Origin: Desertivirga xinjiangensis
GTDB lineage: Bacteria > Bacteroidota > Bacteroidia > Sphingobacteriales > Sphingobacteriaceae
DNA length: 64,000 bases
Direction: 5' to 3'
Assembly (NCBI RefSeq): GCF_024436435.1
Contig: NZ_JAFMZP010000014.1
Coordinates: 19,709-83,708 of the forward strand
This document shows positions 39,539-48,458 of the stretch, piece by piece (the first letter of the stretch is position 1; every line of letters starts with the position of its first letter). The translations under genes and the position numbers were made by a program. The notes beneath the pieces are model-generated. The model saw nothing but the letters and a program-made list of their open reading frames with translations, did no database searches and was not told where the DNA came from.

Positions 39539-41452
39539 TTAATAGATGATCGTTGGTTTAATAAATACAATGGTTACCACCTTCGAGCTGGACTTAGTTT
39601 TGCTGCTGAAAATCCACTTCAGAACCGGAATACGGGATAATAATGGTACCCCTGACCCTCCGTCACTCTTCTCAGCCCGTTCAAGCCCACCCAACACGAT
39701 CATATCCTCATTTCTGGCCCTGATAATAGATTCAAACTTGCTGTTAGAAGTTGGTGGAGGAGCATTATTAGGTGGAACTCCAATGAAGTCAGAGATATCC
39801 ACCTTTATATTTAGTGTTACCTGATCGTCGCCAGAAACGATAGGCTTAATATTGATCGCCAAATTTGCTTCCACAGGCACATATTCGTCAGTAAAAATGT
39901 TTTGAGTACTGCCAAAAGAAGGAAACACATTTTGCTTTCTAATAAGGTAGTAGCGTTTAGAGCCGATACTTAAAGTTGCAGAATGGCCATTTAATGTAGA
40001 CAGCTTGGGTACAGAGCGGACTTCAACATTATCATTTTCTTCCAGAGCGCTCAGTCCCACGTAAAAATTCGGAGTTACTCTCCCCAGATTCACTGCGCTT
40101 AAGTTTCCAAGCCGGGATAGGAAATCGTTAATAGCTCTTGCCCCCAACGTGTAATCTATACCCGGCAGAACGGTCCCGCCAGTTTTTATACTGTCTGAGA
40201 TTCCCGCTTTAATCCCTGTTTTCACGCTCCGGTTCTTACGGATGTCGATCAGATTTACTTCAATTAATACCAAAGGGACAAGCTGATCCAGTTGTTTAAC
40301 AAAGGACGTGATCTCTTCAATCTGAGGTCTGGAGCCCGATAACAAAATGGTATTTTGCTCCCTAAATTCCCGTATCTCCACTCCTTTTCTCCATTCGTTC
40401 GGAATCATTGCCTGGATAGTGTCTACAGAACGGTTCTGCAACTGCAGAACGCGGTTAGTTCTTAGTCCCTCAAGGTTTCGGTCACCAATGAGATAAACAT
40501 CATTTTCTATTTTATAAGTATAGTTTGTACCTTTTAAAAGTGATGTTAAAAATTGTTCATAGGTGATATCGTTAACAGTCGTAGAAATACTGTCTCTTAT
40601 ATCTGAGTAAAGAAAGAAATTTTTGCTAGCCTCCTGTGATGCAAGTCGTATCAGGTCGACTATTAATGCACCGCTGGCATCTATAGAAAGCAATCTCTGC
40701 CCTTTATTATCCACTCGGCTCACAATACTCACCAACGACTCCGATCCGCTCAAAGGTTTAAACATTTTCCTTACAGCTGGCTTCTTATCAGGATTAATAA
40801 AAACTTCTTCATTTTCCTTAAGAGCCTGAAAAATGTACACATCATCACTCGTTTTTAACAAATTGATTTCGTTTGCAAAAGCAAGCTTTTCCAACGCGGT
40901 TTCCAGAGGTGCTTCTTCAAAGAATCCACTTACTTTTTTATTAAAAAGAGAAGACGTAACCACAATGCTCTTACCTGTGATTTGAGATATCCGCCTTGCT
41001 ACATCGGGAAGCGAATCATTACTTAGTTCCAGGCTCAGTAAGTTGGAATAACTATTGTAATTTGCCTTTATCTGCGGATTGAAGCTGTTTGTTCGTTGAA
41101 CCTGAGTGATGGTTATGATAGAACCTGTCAGGCTTATACCCAAGTAATATTCTTTTGCCAGGAAAGTGAGAATGTTCAGAGGAGTCTCATTATTAAAATT
41201 AGTATATACCTTAAAATTCAGTTTCGGATCGATGTTAAGGTTCAATTTGTTGGACTGCGCAAGAGCTCTCAAAAACTCTTTAACAGGAACCCCCGCTACT
41301 GATAACTGCACCTTCTGTTTTAATCCCGGGACAGTAGCCGATAGTTCATCCAGCTGTTTACGAATAAGTTCTACCCGGTCTTCCTGTGCTCTTACCGGGC
41401 AAAAAAGCGTAATCATTTGTATTAAAATAGTACATGTAAACAGTTTAATCAT
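39539..41452 (-). CDS. gspD: Type II secretion/pilus secretin
   Basis: The protein is 637 residues from the ATG at 41452. An upstream start at 41542 would run into gspE and lacks the signal peptide, while this start gives a clean one (MIKLFTCTILIQMITLFCPVRA). N-terminal ring-type domains (ITGKSIVVTSSLFNKKVSGF, ALEKLAFANEINLL; then repeated N1/N2-like modules) precede the secretin C-terminal beta-barrel. That barrel has SVPKLSTLNGHSATLSIGSK, ILG-type DMIVLGGL and VPLLSRIPVLKWIFSSK. It forms the outer-membrane channel. Confidence 0.92.
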   Translation of the reverse strand: MIKLFTCTILIQMITLFCPVRAQEDRVELIRKQLDELSATVPGLKQKVQLSVAGVPVKEFLRALAQSNKLNLNIDPKLNFKVYTNFNNETPLNILTFLAKEYYLGISLTGSIITITQVQRTNSFNPQIKANYNSYSNLLSLELSNDSLPDVARRISQITGKSIVVTSSLFNKKVSGFFEEAPLETALEKLAFANEINLLKTSDDVYIFQALKENEEVFINPDKKPAVRKMFKPLSGSESLVSIVSRVDNKGQRLLSIDASGALIVDLIRLASQEASKNFFLYSDIRDSISTTVNDITYEQFLTSLLKGTNYTYKIENDVYLIGDRNLEGLRTNRVLQLQNRSVDTIQAMIPNEWRKGVEIREFREQNTILLSGSRPQIEEITSFVKQLDQLVPLVLIEVNLIDIRKNRSVKTGIKAGISDSIKTGGTVLPGIDYTLGARAINDFLSRLGNLSAVNLGRVTPNFYVGLSALEENDNVEVRSVPKLSTLNGHSATLSIGSKRYYLIRKQNVFPSFGSTQNIFTDEYVPVEANLAINIKPIVSGDDQVTLNIKVDISDFIGVPPNNAPPPTSNSKFESIIRARNEDMIVLGGLERAEKSDGGSGVPLLSRIPVLKWIFSSKTKSSSKVVTIVFIKPTIIY

Positions 41453-41462
41453 CAGCTCTCTC

Positions 41463-42896
41463 TCAATAATTGAATAACAAAGGATAGATCTCTTCCAGTG
41501 AGGTCTCGCCCTGTTCAAACAGGAAAAATGCATTTTCAGCAAGCGTTTTAATTCCCCTTCTCCCGAGCGATTCTTTAACGTACATATTCTCGTTTTTTAT
41601 TTCCATTGCCAGATCTTCGTCTACCGGTATTACCTCATACACGGCTTTTCGTCCATAATACCCTGTATAGTAACATTTTTCACATCCCCTGGGCATATAA
41701 TGGGTTTCAACGACGTGAAACGGTATGAAGTGACGAGGATACAGGTCCTGGTCAAGTAAATGAGGTGTTTTGCAGTGGGGGCATAATAAACGTATTAAAC
41801 GCTGCGCGGCTGTGGTATTCAGGGTATTGGCAACCAGGAAAGCTGGAATACCCATATCGATTAAACGCGATACAGTTCCCCAGGCAGAGTTCGTATGAAT
41901 AGTGGAAAGTACCAGATGGCCTGTCAGAGCCGCTCTTATCGCCATATTCGCAGTTTCGGTGTCCCGAATTTCACCCACCATAATTACGTCGGGATCCTGA
42001 CGTAAAAATGTCCTTAAGGCGGCAGCAAAAGTAAGCCCGATCGATTCTTTCAACTGAACCTGGTTAACCCCCTCGAGGGTGTACTCAACCGGATCCTCAA
42101 TGGTTAAGATATTGCGTGTCTCTTTATTAAGCAGCTTTAATGTCGCATATAAAGTTGTTGTCTTCCCAGAGCCGGTAGGACCACTTAACAGGATAATTCC
42201 ATTCGGTCGTCTGATCCCCTGCATAAAGTTCTCAAGATCAAAGTCTGAAAATCCCAGACTATTCAAGTCGATTTCGGTAGCATCATTACTTAGCAGGCGA
42301 AGAACAACCTTTTCACCATGAAGAGTTGGTAAAACCGATACCCGGATATCGAACTGTTTATCATGGAAATTAAAATTTATTCTACCGTCCTGGGGTAAAC
42401 GTTTCTCCGAAATATCGAGGTTGGAAAGGATCTTTATCTTATTAATAAGCGCGGGGTAATTCTCCTTGTCAAGAAGGTATCGTTCTACCATTAAACCATC
42501 GATCCGGATACGAACACGACATTTTCTTTCATATGTCTCTATGTGTATATCACTGCTTTTTAAACCTTTAGCCTCGCCTATTAAACTGAGCAGGAAATCA
42601 TCCGCATCGTACTGAGAATATAATTGAGTACCTCCGGATGCTGCGTTGTCTTTGATGTAGTATTTGGATAGAAGACGATTTGTTTCGACAACCGGAAGAG
42701 GTTCCAGTTCGATATTATATCCCAGCAATACCTCCAGCTCAGACTGCAGGTTAGCCAGATTGGCAGAGTCTTCGCAATAGAGATACAACGTTTCACCTGT
42801 TCTCGCTTTTGGCAATATCCTGTAATGCCAGGCCTGGTCTTTCGTTAAAAGATGAATATTTTCGGTTACCAATATGATATCCTCAGTCATATCCAT
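41463..42896 (-). CDS. gspE: Type II secretion ATPase GspE/PilB
   Basis: This 477-residue secretion ATPase has Walker A GPTGSGKTT (239-247), the Asp box (TIEDPVEYTLEGVNQVQL, 265-282), Walker B DVIMVGEIRD (303-312) and the His box TGHLVLSTIHTN. A zinc site of four cysteines (Cys372, Cys375, Cys405, Cys408) is that of GspE/PilB, not of retraction ATPases. It powers pseudopilus assembly at the inner membrane. Its start overlaps the prepilin peptidase gene by 10 bases. Confidence 0.95.
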   Translation of the reverse strand: MDMTEDIILVTENIHLLTKDQAWHYRILPKARTGETLYLYCEDSANLANLQSELEVLLGYNIELEPLPVVETNRLLSKYYIKDNAASGGTQLYSQYDADDFLLSLIGEAKGLKSSDIHIETYERKCRVRIRIDGLMVERYLLDKENYPALINKIKILSNLDISEKRLPQDGRINFNFHDKQFDIRVSVLPTLHGEKVVLRLLSNDATEIDLNSLGFSDFDLENFMQGIRRPNGIILLSGPTGSGKTTTLYATLKLLNKETRNILTIEDPVEYTLEGVNQVQLKESIGLTFAAALRTFLRQDPDVIMVGEIRDTETANMAIRAALTGHLVLSTIHTNSAWGTVSRLIDMGIPAFLVANTLNTTAAQRLIRLLCPHCKTPHLLDQDLYPRHFIPFHVVETHYMPRGCEKCYYTGYYGRKAVYEVIPVDEDLAMEIKNENMYVKESLGRRGIKTLAENAFFLFEQGETSLEEIYPLLFNY

Positions 42897-43417
42897 ATTG
42901 CTAAGTGTTCCAACAGCCAGCTATCTCTTGTAAAGTCAATATTCTGATTGTGCCAATCCGTTATAAATACTCCGCAGAATAAAAACGCCTGCAGGCCTGC
43001 CAAGGGAATTTGCGAGCTCCGGGCATTCGTTAATAAGGACCAGCTTAACCAGATAAGTAATACTATGATCAGACTTGTGAGATAGAATAAAACGAAGTTT
43101 AATGTAGAGAAATAAAAAGCAATACTTATCAGGAACAGGATATCACCCCATCCTATCAAGTCCTCAGTAAGCTCCATTCTCACGGCCCATTTGATTGAAA
43201 AATACAATTTCAGTAACAGGAACTGACTCATCAAAAAACATATATTTGCACCAGCTGTCTGGGCAAGCTCAGCCAAAACCTGGTTTTTAAGCACATGATT
43301 TACTATAAAGAAGACTATCAGCAGTGGAAACCAAAAGGCATACACCAGGCGGCTCCTAATATCCTGCAAAGTAATGGCCAGCAGTATCGCGGGAATACAA
43401 ATCGCAATAAACCACAT
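42887..43417 (-). CDS. A24-type prepilin peptidase, minimal form
   Basis: This 176-residue polytopic membrane protein has about five or six helices. The two aspartates of type A24 aspartic proteases are visible in TLQDIRSRLVYAFWFP (residue about 18) and IGWGDILFL (GxGD motif). The N-terminal cytoplasmic methyltransferase domain of PilD/GspO is absent, as in TadV/CpaA-type enzymes, so the pseudopilins may be cleaved but not N-methylated. It lies between GspG and GspE. Confidence 0.82.
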   Translation of the reverse strand: MWFIAICIPAILLAITLQDIRSRLVYAFWFPLLIVFFIVNHVLKNQVLAELAQTAGANICFLMSQFLLLKLYFSIKWAVRMELTEDLIGWGDILFLISIAFYFSTLNFVLFYLTSLIIVLLIWLSWSLLTNARSSQIPLAGLQAFLFCGVFITDWHNQNIDFTRDSWLLEHLAIWI

Positions 43418-43432
43418 TGTTTTTATTTATAA

Positions 43433-43496
43433 ATTATAGGTTCTAAGTTGTATGTCTAGCCAGAAGCTTAAACTTATAACTTACAACCCTATTATG
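43433..43496. repeat. Inverted tandem-word repeat in the gspG-peptidase gap
   Basis: GGTTCTAAGTTGTA (43439-43452) faces TATAACTTACAACC (43475-43488), 12 of 14 complementary, with flanking AT-rich extensions. The right arm read on the minus strand contains GTTGTAAGTTATA, identical to a 13-mer in the lutB-lutC gap. Confidence 0.7.
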
Positions 43497-43501
43497 ACCA
43501 A

Positions 43502-43933
43502 TTAATCAGGCGTAACTTCTTTCAGGTTTTTATCCTGGTCAATTTCCCAAACATTAAAAGTTCCATTTCCATTAAAATCAACAACCGCCGTTGCCCTGGC
43601 TAAAAAACCTGTATTTGACGCCTGTACAACCTCAATCCTGTAATTCGCTTTTCCATCCTCACCCTCAGTACTTAACTTCTCCTGCAGAAAGCCTATCTCG
43701 TTGAGATCTGTACTATATTTAGATTTCTCATAGAAGAAATTTTTCTCCTGGGTGTGTAAATGCTCTAACTGGACTTTTGCTTCAGTAGATTTCGCTTTAG
43801 TAATTAAAGGAAGAAGATTAGGCAAAGCCAGCAGCACTAATATTCCGATGATCACCAAAACCACTAAAATCTCTGTCAGAGTATAGCCGGAAAGCTTCCG
43901 CTTTAGATAGATTGGACTGTTTTTCATTTTCAT
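43502..43933 (-). CDS. gspG: Major pseudopilin GspG-like
   Basis: This 143-residue protein has a class III signal: basic leader MKMKNSPIYLKRKLSG, cleavage after Gly, then YTLTEILVVLVIIGILVLLA with Glu5. The body (AKVQLEHLHTQEKNFFYEKS, NEIGFLQEKL, then a short acidic C-terminal end) resembles GspG and type IV pilin-like majors. It is preceded by a 118-base gap, the largest in the operon, which may hold an internal promoter or processing site giving extra dose of the major subunit. Confidence 0.88.
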   Translation of the reverse strand: MKMKNSPIYLKRKLSGYTLTEILVVLVIIGILVLLALPNLLPLITKAKSTEAKVQLEHLHTQEKNFFYEKSKYSTDLNEIGFLQEKLSTEGEDGKANYRIEVVQASNTGFLARATAVVDFNGNGTFNVWEIDQDKNLKEVTPD

Positions 43934-44051
43934 AGTGATAGGTTATTAAGATAATAGCTTCGATCAAACTATTGTTTGGGGCAGAAAAATGTGAAAACTG
44001 TAACATTTTGTGCAAATCTTCCTTCTGCAATTCACACATGTTGGTCGGCGT

Positions 44052-45194
44052 TCAAAAGCTATTGCTCATCTGAAAGAGGGGCAGATACATGGCAATTAAA
44101 ATGACGCCTACTACCAGTCCCAAAAAAATGATGATTAAAGGTTCTATCAAACTACTAAGTGTTGTTGTTTTGTATTCAACTTCTTCAATGTATTGATCAG
44201 AGATCTTACTAAAGAAATAATCAAGTTTATTCGTTTCTTCGCCTACTTTTAGCAACATGACCATTTTTGGAGGATAAATTTTGAACTGTTGCAGGCTTTC
44301 ATTTAGCGATTTTCCCTTCAGAATATCTTCCTCAATAACCGGCAGTGATGCTTCTATAGGATAATAATGGATCATTTTACTGATCAAAGTGATTGATCTA
44401 AGCAGTGGGATATGGGCATTGATAAGTAAGCGCATAGAATTGCAAAACCTTGCCAGATAGATTTTTTGCACCAGCGAACCAGCAACCGGAATATGTAGGA
44501 TCACTGCTGAAAAAAATGCTCTGAAGGATTCCGTTTTCCTGTTCAGGTAAAGGGATAAGCCTGAAATAAGGAAGAGTAACAAGACAATAAAAAAGTGTTT
44601 CTCCATCCAGCCGGATATTGCAATGATCAACCTTGTAATCCATGGCAGCTCACCTCCAAACCTTTGAAATACATCACCAAACATCGGCACTATGAACTTA
44701 AGCATAAAAACCACTGCACCCAGGGAAGTTAAAAGAACAATTGAAGGATAAGTTAAGGCAGACACAATCTTACGCCGCTGTTTGATCTTGTTTTGATAGT
44801 ATTTCGCCAGATCCTGCAAAATTTCTATGATTTTCCCCGTTTCCTCACCTATCTGAATGCTATAGATTTCATAGAGAGAGAACCTTCCGGTAGTGTTAAG
44901 CGCCTGTGAAAAGCTCATTCCACCAATGACGTATGCTCCTATACTTTTAAAAAGCATTCTTTGAATTTTTTTCTTTTCGTCCGCAGCTATAAGATCAATG
45001 CTGCTCTTTAAGTCGATACCAGCTTGTAATAATGAACTTAGTTCGAGATAAAAACTCTCTTTTCTTTTATCGCCCAGAGCCTTGCGGCCAAACGATATTT
45101 CATAGTCCAGCAAAGCAGGCAAGTCGCTTCTATGGACAGTCTCCGTTGGCATCTTAGGTTTAGGCTGATATCTGCTCAGATCAATTGATGGCAT
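44052..45194 (-). CDS. gspF: Inner-membrane platform protein GspF/PilC
   Basis: This 380-residue protein carries two T2SSF domains (FYLELSSLLQAGIDLKSSID with SYGGMSFSQAL-like region; then ARFCNSMRLLINAHIPLLRS and VMLLKVGEETNKLDYFFSKI). Each is followed by transmembrane helices (about 168-192, 215-235 and 350-372). The family is the polytopic platform under the pseudopilus. Its start overlaps the preceding minor pseudopilin gene by 14 bases. Confidence 0.92.
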   Translation of the reverse strand: MPSIDLSRYQPKPKMPTETVHRSDLPALLDYEISFGRKALGDKRKESFYLELSSLLQAGIDLKSSIDLIAADEKKKIQRMLFKSIGAYVIGGMSFSQALNTTGRFSLYEIYSIQIGEETGKIIEILQDLAKYYQNKIKQRRKIVSALTYPSIVLLTSLGAVVFMLKFIVPMFGDVFQRFGGELPWITRLIIAISGWMEKHFFIVLLLFLISGLSLYLNRKTESFRAFFSAVILHIPVAGSLVQKIYLARFCNSMRLLINAHIPLLRSITLISKMIHYYPIEASLPVIEEDILKGKSLNESLQQFKIYPPKMVMLLKVGEETNKLDYFFSKISDQYIEEVEYKTTTLSSLIEPLIIIFLGLVVGVILIAMYLPLFQMSNSF

Positions 45195-45741
45195 GGATTC
45201 CTCGTTTAATTAAGTCAACAGAACTATATCTTTTTTTATAGATAAACCTTACCGGCGAATTGTTAAACAGAACAGTTAGGGCTAATTCATCAACACGCAG
45301 GTGTTCTGGTATGTCAAAATCTGTTTTCAGAACGTCAGGACTTGCTCTATTATAAGCATTACCTGCAGGGATTTTTATGTTTTCACACATAAAGTTCTTG
45401 TCTTGTACAGAAAGCCTGAATGTATCAGCTAATTCCGCTCTTCTAATAATATTACTTTTATTGAACTCATAGGATATTCTCTTATTTCCTTTTTTTGCAT
45501 ACAACTGCCCTGACAACAGCAACAATTGATCGGCATTCCTAAAATCATGTTTCAACAGCCGGTCCAGCTGGATAAGTTCAGCAAAATGCTGATTACGCTG
45601 CCTGTAGTCTAAATAAGCTTTATTAATAAGAAAATATACACTATAGGCAATCGATACGACCAAGGCCGCAACTATCATCGACACTGTCAGCTCCATAATG
45701 GTAAAAGCAGGTAATTGCTGTAAACGCCTGTTACTGTACAT
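45181..45741 (-). CDS. Minor pseudopilin (GspJ-like)
   Basis: The protein is 186 residues from the ATG at 45741; a longer frame from 45795 would lie deep in the previous gene. The prepilin signal is MYSNRRLQQLPA followed by FTIMELTVSMIVAALVVSIA, with Glu5 conserved and Ala at position -1. The remainder is a beta-rich domain of GspJ or GspH size. It overlaps both neighbours. Confidence 0.75.
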   Translation of the reverse strand: MYSNRRLQQLPAFTIMELTVSMIVAALVVSIAYSVYFLINKAYLDYRQRNQHFAELIQLDRLLKHDFRNADQLLLLSGQLYAKKGNKRISYEFNKSNIIRRAELADTFRLSVQDKNFMCENIKIPAGNAYNRASPDVLKTDFDIPEHLRVDELALTVLFNNSPVRFIYKKRYSSVDLIKRGIHAIN

Positions 45742-46099
45742 AAACAATTTTCCTCCCTTCAGCCAGTTTTTGCTCGTCTTCGTTGTAGATGACAACCCTT
45801 ACTTCCCTGAGCCGGTCGTCACCCCGGTATTTTAACACCTTTCTCTTTACTATAAAATCAGCATAGTTGAAAGTCTGTTCGGTAATAAAAGGAGCAGATT
45901 CACATTTAGCAAGAAAAAAGGTAAGTGTCGACATGGCCTTAATCTCCTTCAAAGACACCGACCTCCGGCTTATATTAGTAACGATCCCGGTAGCAATTGC
46001 AAAAATGATCATGATCATGATCATTGACACGATCACTTCCAGTAAGGTGGAAGCCTTAAGTTTCCCACCCGCCTCTTCCTTTAGTTTCCATCCAGCCAT
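45731..46099 (-). CDS. Minor pseudopilin (GspI-like)
   Basis: This 122-residue protein has the leader MAGWKLKEEAGGKLKA, then STLLEVIVSMIMIMIIFAIA with Glu5, the class III prepilin signal. The small C-terminal domain and position before the J-like gene suggest GspI. It overlaps the upstream gene by 19 bases and the downstream one by 11. Confidence 0.75.
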   Translation of the reverse strand: MAGWKLKEEAGGKLKASTLLEVIVSMIMIMIIFAIATGIVTNISRRSVSLKEIKAMSTLTFFLAKCESAPFITEQTFNYADFIVKRKVLKYRGDDRLREVRVVIYNEDEQKLAEGRKIVYVQ

Positions 46100-47382
46100 T
46101 GCATAACCCTTCTTCGTTTTGACAGATCTCTGAACAATGTACTGGTTAAAAAGTAGGATGAAAGACGTTCAGTATCTATCCGTGTATCGATAATATAATT
46201 CTCAAACATGCTGGCATTTACTTCGTGAAGCAATTTATTTGCTGTTATATTACCTGAAACCTCCGCACGCTCATTGAAGCGGATCATCCCGCCTGAATAA
46301 ACCTGGCCCCTAACCAGTACATCTTTACCAATATCAATCAGTGTTTGCCCGTCACTTTTTTTCTTTTCATAGGCGAACAAAATTCCATTAAATATGGAAG
46401 CTGTATCCAGATAGATCCTTGACTGACTATTAGCCCCGGTATTGGCGTTTAGAACGGCCAGACATGATGGATAGCTGAAAGAACAATTCTTTCCTGTCAC
46501 AATAGAATCTCTCGCAAACAATTGACACCTGCCAGAGAAGCCGCTTCCCACATGGATAGATTTCGCAAAAACCAGTACATTATCAAGAGACGCTGTGCTG
46601 TCTATGCTTATATGATCATCAGAATACAGAATCAGGTTCCCTTTCAATCGTATATTGGACAGCCGGACAGAGCGTTTTCTGAAGTGATAGGTCTTACTTG
46701 GCTGACTAAAAGAATTTTCAATAAAGTCTGATCCTTTAAACGTACTGTCGACTGATGGCGTTCCGGCTAAAGCCTTTTCGAGATAACCTAACCGCGACTG
46801 ACGTAAAGAAGGTAAGCTGCTTTTACTCAGGCGGCGTGAGCCTAAAACGATCCTTTTATCCCCCTCATATTTTCTTCCTTCGACATATACTTCCAAAATT
46901 CCCGCCTTCGGCAAATATGCATTGCCCTTTATACGAGTTTTGCCGCTAACATATAAAGGTGATTGCTGATCCGCCACATACAATGCAGACCAGCGAAGGC
47001 TATCGAGAGTATACGCTATTAAAAAACTTTGATTTAACGTATCCCTTTGTTTAAATGCTTTAACCGATCCCACATCATAAAGGCCCCAGGGCACAACCTT
47101 CAGAGATACTGAATCGTCATGATTATTGTACAAACTAATGAGCCTTTCATTATAGAATATTGAAGAATCCGAGCCGAGAACCAAACTGATACCAGATTCA
47201 AGATTGTTCTGGAGTAGGTCTAGCCTCATTTTATGCTGATACTGAAGACGGTAGAAATAGGCAGAAACGATCATCGCTGAACATAGCGTGGCAATCACCA
47301 GCGATATGACAATCACAATATATAAAGCAGAACCAGCCAGCTTTGGCGGCTTTAACTTCTTGGTAAAAGTACCGGCGCTCAT
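46081..47382 (-). CDS. GspK/PilX-like protein with large beta domain
   Basis: This 433-residue protein has an N-terminal segment (KLAG then SALYIVIVISLVIATLCSAM) like a prepilin without Glu5, as in GspK, which caps the pseudopilus. The body (about 100-400) is a repetitive beta-rich region (IRLKGNLILYSDDHISIDST, DNVLVFAKSIHVGSGFSGRC, ILVRGQVYSGG-like) resembling polymer-forming or right-handed beta-helix folds, not the usual GspK SAM-like domain. Context (before I- and J-like genes) supports GspK; the fold is inferred. Confidence 0.65.
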   Translation of the reverse strand: MSAGTFTKKLKPPKLAGSALYIVIVISLVIATLCSAMIVSAYFYRLQYQHKMRLDLLQNNLESGISLVLGSDSSIFYNERLISLYNNHDDSVSLKVVPWGLYDVGSVKAFKQRDTLNQSFLIAYTLDSLRWSALYVADQQSPLYVSGKTRIKGNAYLPKAGILEVYVEGRKYEGDKRIVLGSRRLSKSSLPSLRQSRLGYLEKALAGTPSVDSTFKGSDFIENSFSQPSKTYHFRKRSVRLSNIRLKGNLILYSDDHISIDSTASLDNVLVFAKSIHVGSGFSGRCQLFARDSIVTGKNCSFSYPSCLAVLNANTGANSQSRIYLDTASIFNGILFAYEKKKSDGQTLIDIGKDVLVRGQVYSGGMIRFNERAEVSGNITANKLLHEVNASMFENYIIDTRIDTERLSSYFLTSTLFRDLSKRRRVMQWLDGN

Positions 47383-47966
47383 ATATGGCGAGCTTTAAAA
47401 AGATTGTATAAAAAACCTGAGCGAACATTGCCCTGAGATGGACTCCCGTCTTTGTATAATATGACCTCCAAAGAATCACCTTTATACTTCTTTAAAGCTC
47501 CATGTAACAAGTCCTTTTTATACGTTCCCTCTTCTTTTATTTTACCCACAGTGTCGAAGGTTTGAAAAACTCCATTTCTCAGTCCGTTCTTCCAGCCCAG
47601 CCTTTCAATCAAATTTCCCTTTTCATCCCATGCTTTCCAGGTGCCATCTTTAAGGCCCTCAGAGTACGATCCCTGAGCCCGAAGGCTTTTGCTTCTGTAA
47701 TATTCTGAGTAATAACCATTAAGCAATTTCCCACTAAAGCCCCCCTGGGTGAAATTTATCTGGTTTGAGGCATACCATGCATACCTTAGATTGAAATTCA
47801 AATCCTTCATTCGCTTCACCGGTTTTATCTCGGCCTGAACAATACGATCCTCATACAATACTCTGATCCTGTATTGATAAATCTCAGGCGTTTTCTGGGC
47901 GGTGATAGATATCCACATCATCAATGTAAATGAAACAAGCAGGTATCTGATAAGCATACTAGTCAT
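47379..47966 (-). CDS. MORN-repeat (YwqK-type) exported protein
   Basis: This 195-residue protein has a signal peptide (MLIRYLLVSFTLMMWISITA). It then has four or five MORN/YwqK repeats (LNGYYSEYYRSKSLRAQGSY, EGLKDGTWKAWDEKGNLIER, NGLRNGVFQTFDTVGKIKEE, DLLHGALKKYKG). The automatic label antitoxin used for this family does not fit an exported protein in a secretion operon. It overlaps both neighbours by 4 bases. The role is unknown. Confidence 0.75.
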   Translation of the reverse strand: MTSMLIRYLLVSFTLMMWISITAQKTPEIYQYRIRVLYEDRIVQAEIKPVKRMKDLNFNLRYAWYASNQINFTQGGFSGKLLNGYYSEYYRSKSLRAQGSYSEGLKDGTWKAWDEKGNLIERLGWKNGLRNGVFQTFDTVGKIKEEGTYKKDLLHGALKKYKGDSLEVILYKDGSPSQGNVRSGFLYNLFKARHI

Positions 47967-48457
47967 TGCGGGTTATAAATAGATATGAATCTTGTTTTTC
48001 CCATCTGGGATACTTTTATGGAGTCTCGTAAGTTTTTAATTAATTTGATATCATCTCTTGTTTCTCCTTCAGCCATCAAAACATTCTTTCCTTTAAGGTT
48101 CAACATGGCAAGCAGCTTTTTTGATCCCGGATTCCTTATATACCCGGAATAAGTAATTGCGCTCCAGTCCGGCTCTGGTATCTTCACAGGATCTGAAAGT
48201 GAGCTTGATGCATAGACATCAGGCTGCTGATCCGGCTCGGAGCGTATGGCAGAAAGCCTGAAAGGATCCGGATAATTCAACCGAAGAGCCGTTGTATCTA
48301 TTAATGAATAGTCATTAAACTCTTCTTTAAAAAAATCTCTGTTGCCCCGCAGTTTATTTTCCTCACTGGCTTTTGATGAAAAGATCCTGATAAAGATCAC
48401 CGCCCAGATAGCTGCGGCCAGAGCCGCTAACACATAAGTTGACCTTTTGCGTTTCAT
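47963..48457 (-). CDS. GspC/PilP-like inner-membrane protein
   Basis: This 164-residue protein has one N-terminal transmembrane helix (about 8-26) and a proline-rich linker. A small C-terminal beta domain (about 100-160: ITYSGYIRNPGSKKLLAMLN, VLMAEGETRDDIKLIKNL, IKVSQMGKTRFI) has the pattern of GspC homology-region and PilP domains, which bind the secretin. There is no PDZ domain. The assignment rests on pattern and position. Confidence 0.6.
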   Translation of the reverse strand: MKRKRSTYVLAALAAAIWAVIFIRIFSSKASEENKLRGNRDFFKEEFNDYSLIDTTALRLNYPDPFRLSAIRSEPDQQPDVYASSSLSDPVKIPEPDWSAITYSGYIRNPGSKKLLAMLNLKGKNVLMAEGETRDDIKLIKNLRDSIKVSQMGKTRFISIYNPQ

Positions 48458-48458
48458 A

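Noticed and set aside
43818..44039. 73-codon frame overlapping the gspG start
   Set aside because: It overlaps the well-supported pseudopilin signal in another frame and has no family match I recognise.
47379..47966. Toxin-antitoxin module, from the YwqK antitoxin-type label of MORN proteins
   Set aside because: It has a signal peptide, no toxin neighbour, and overlaps secretion genes on both sides.
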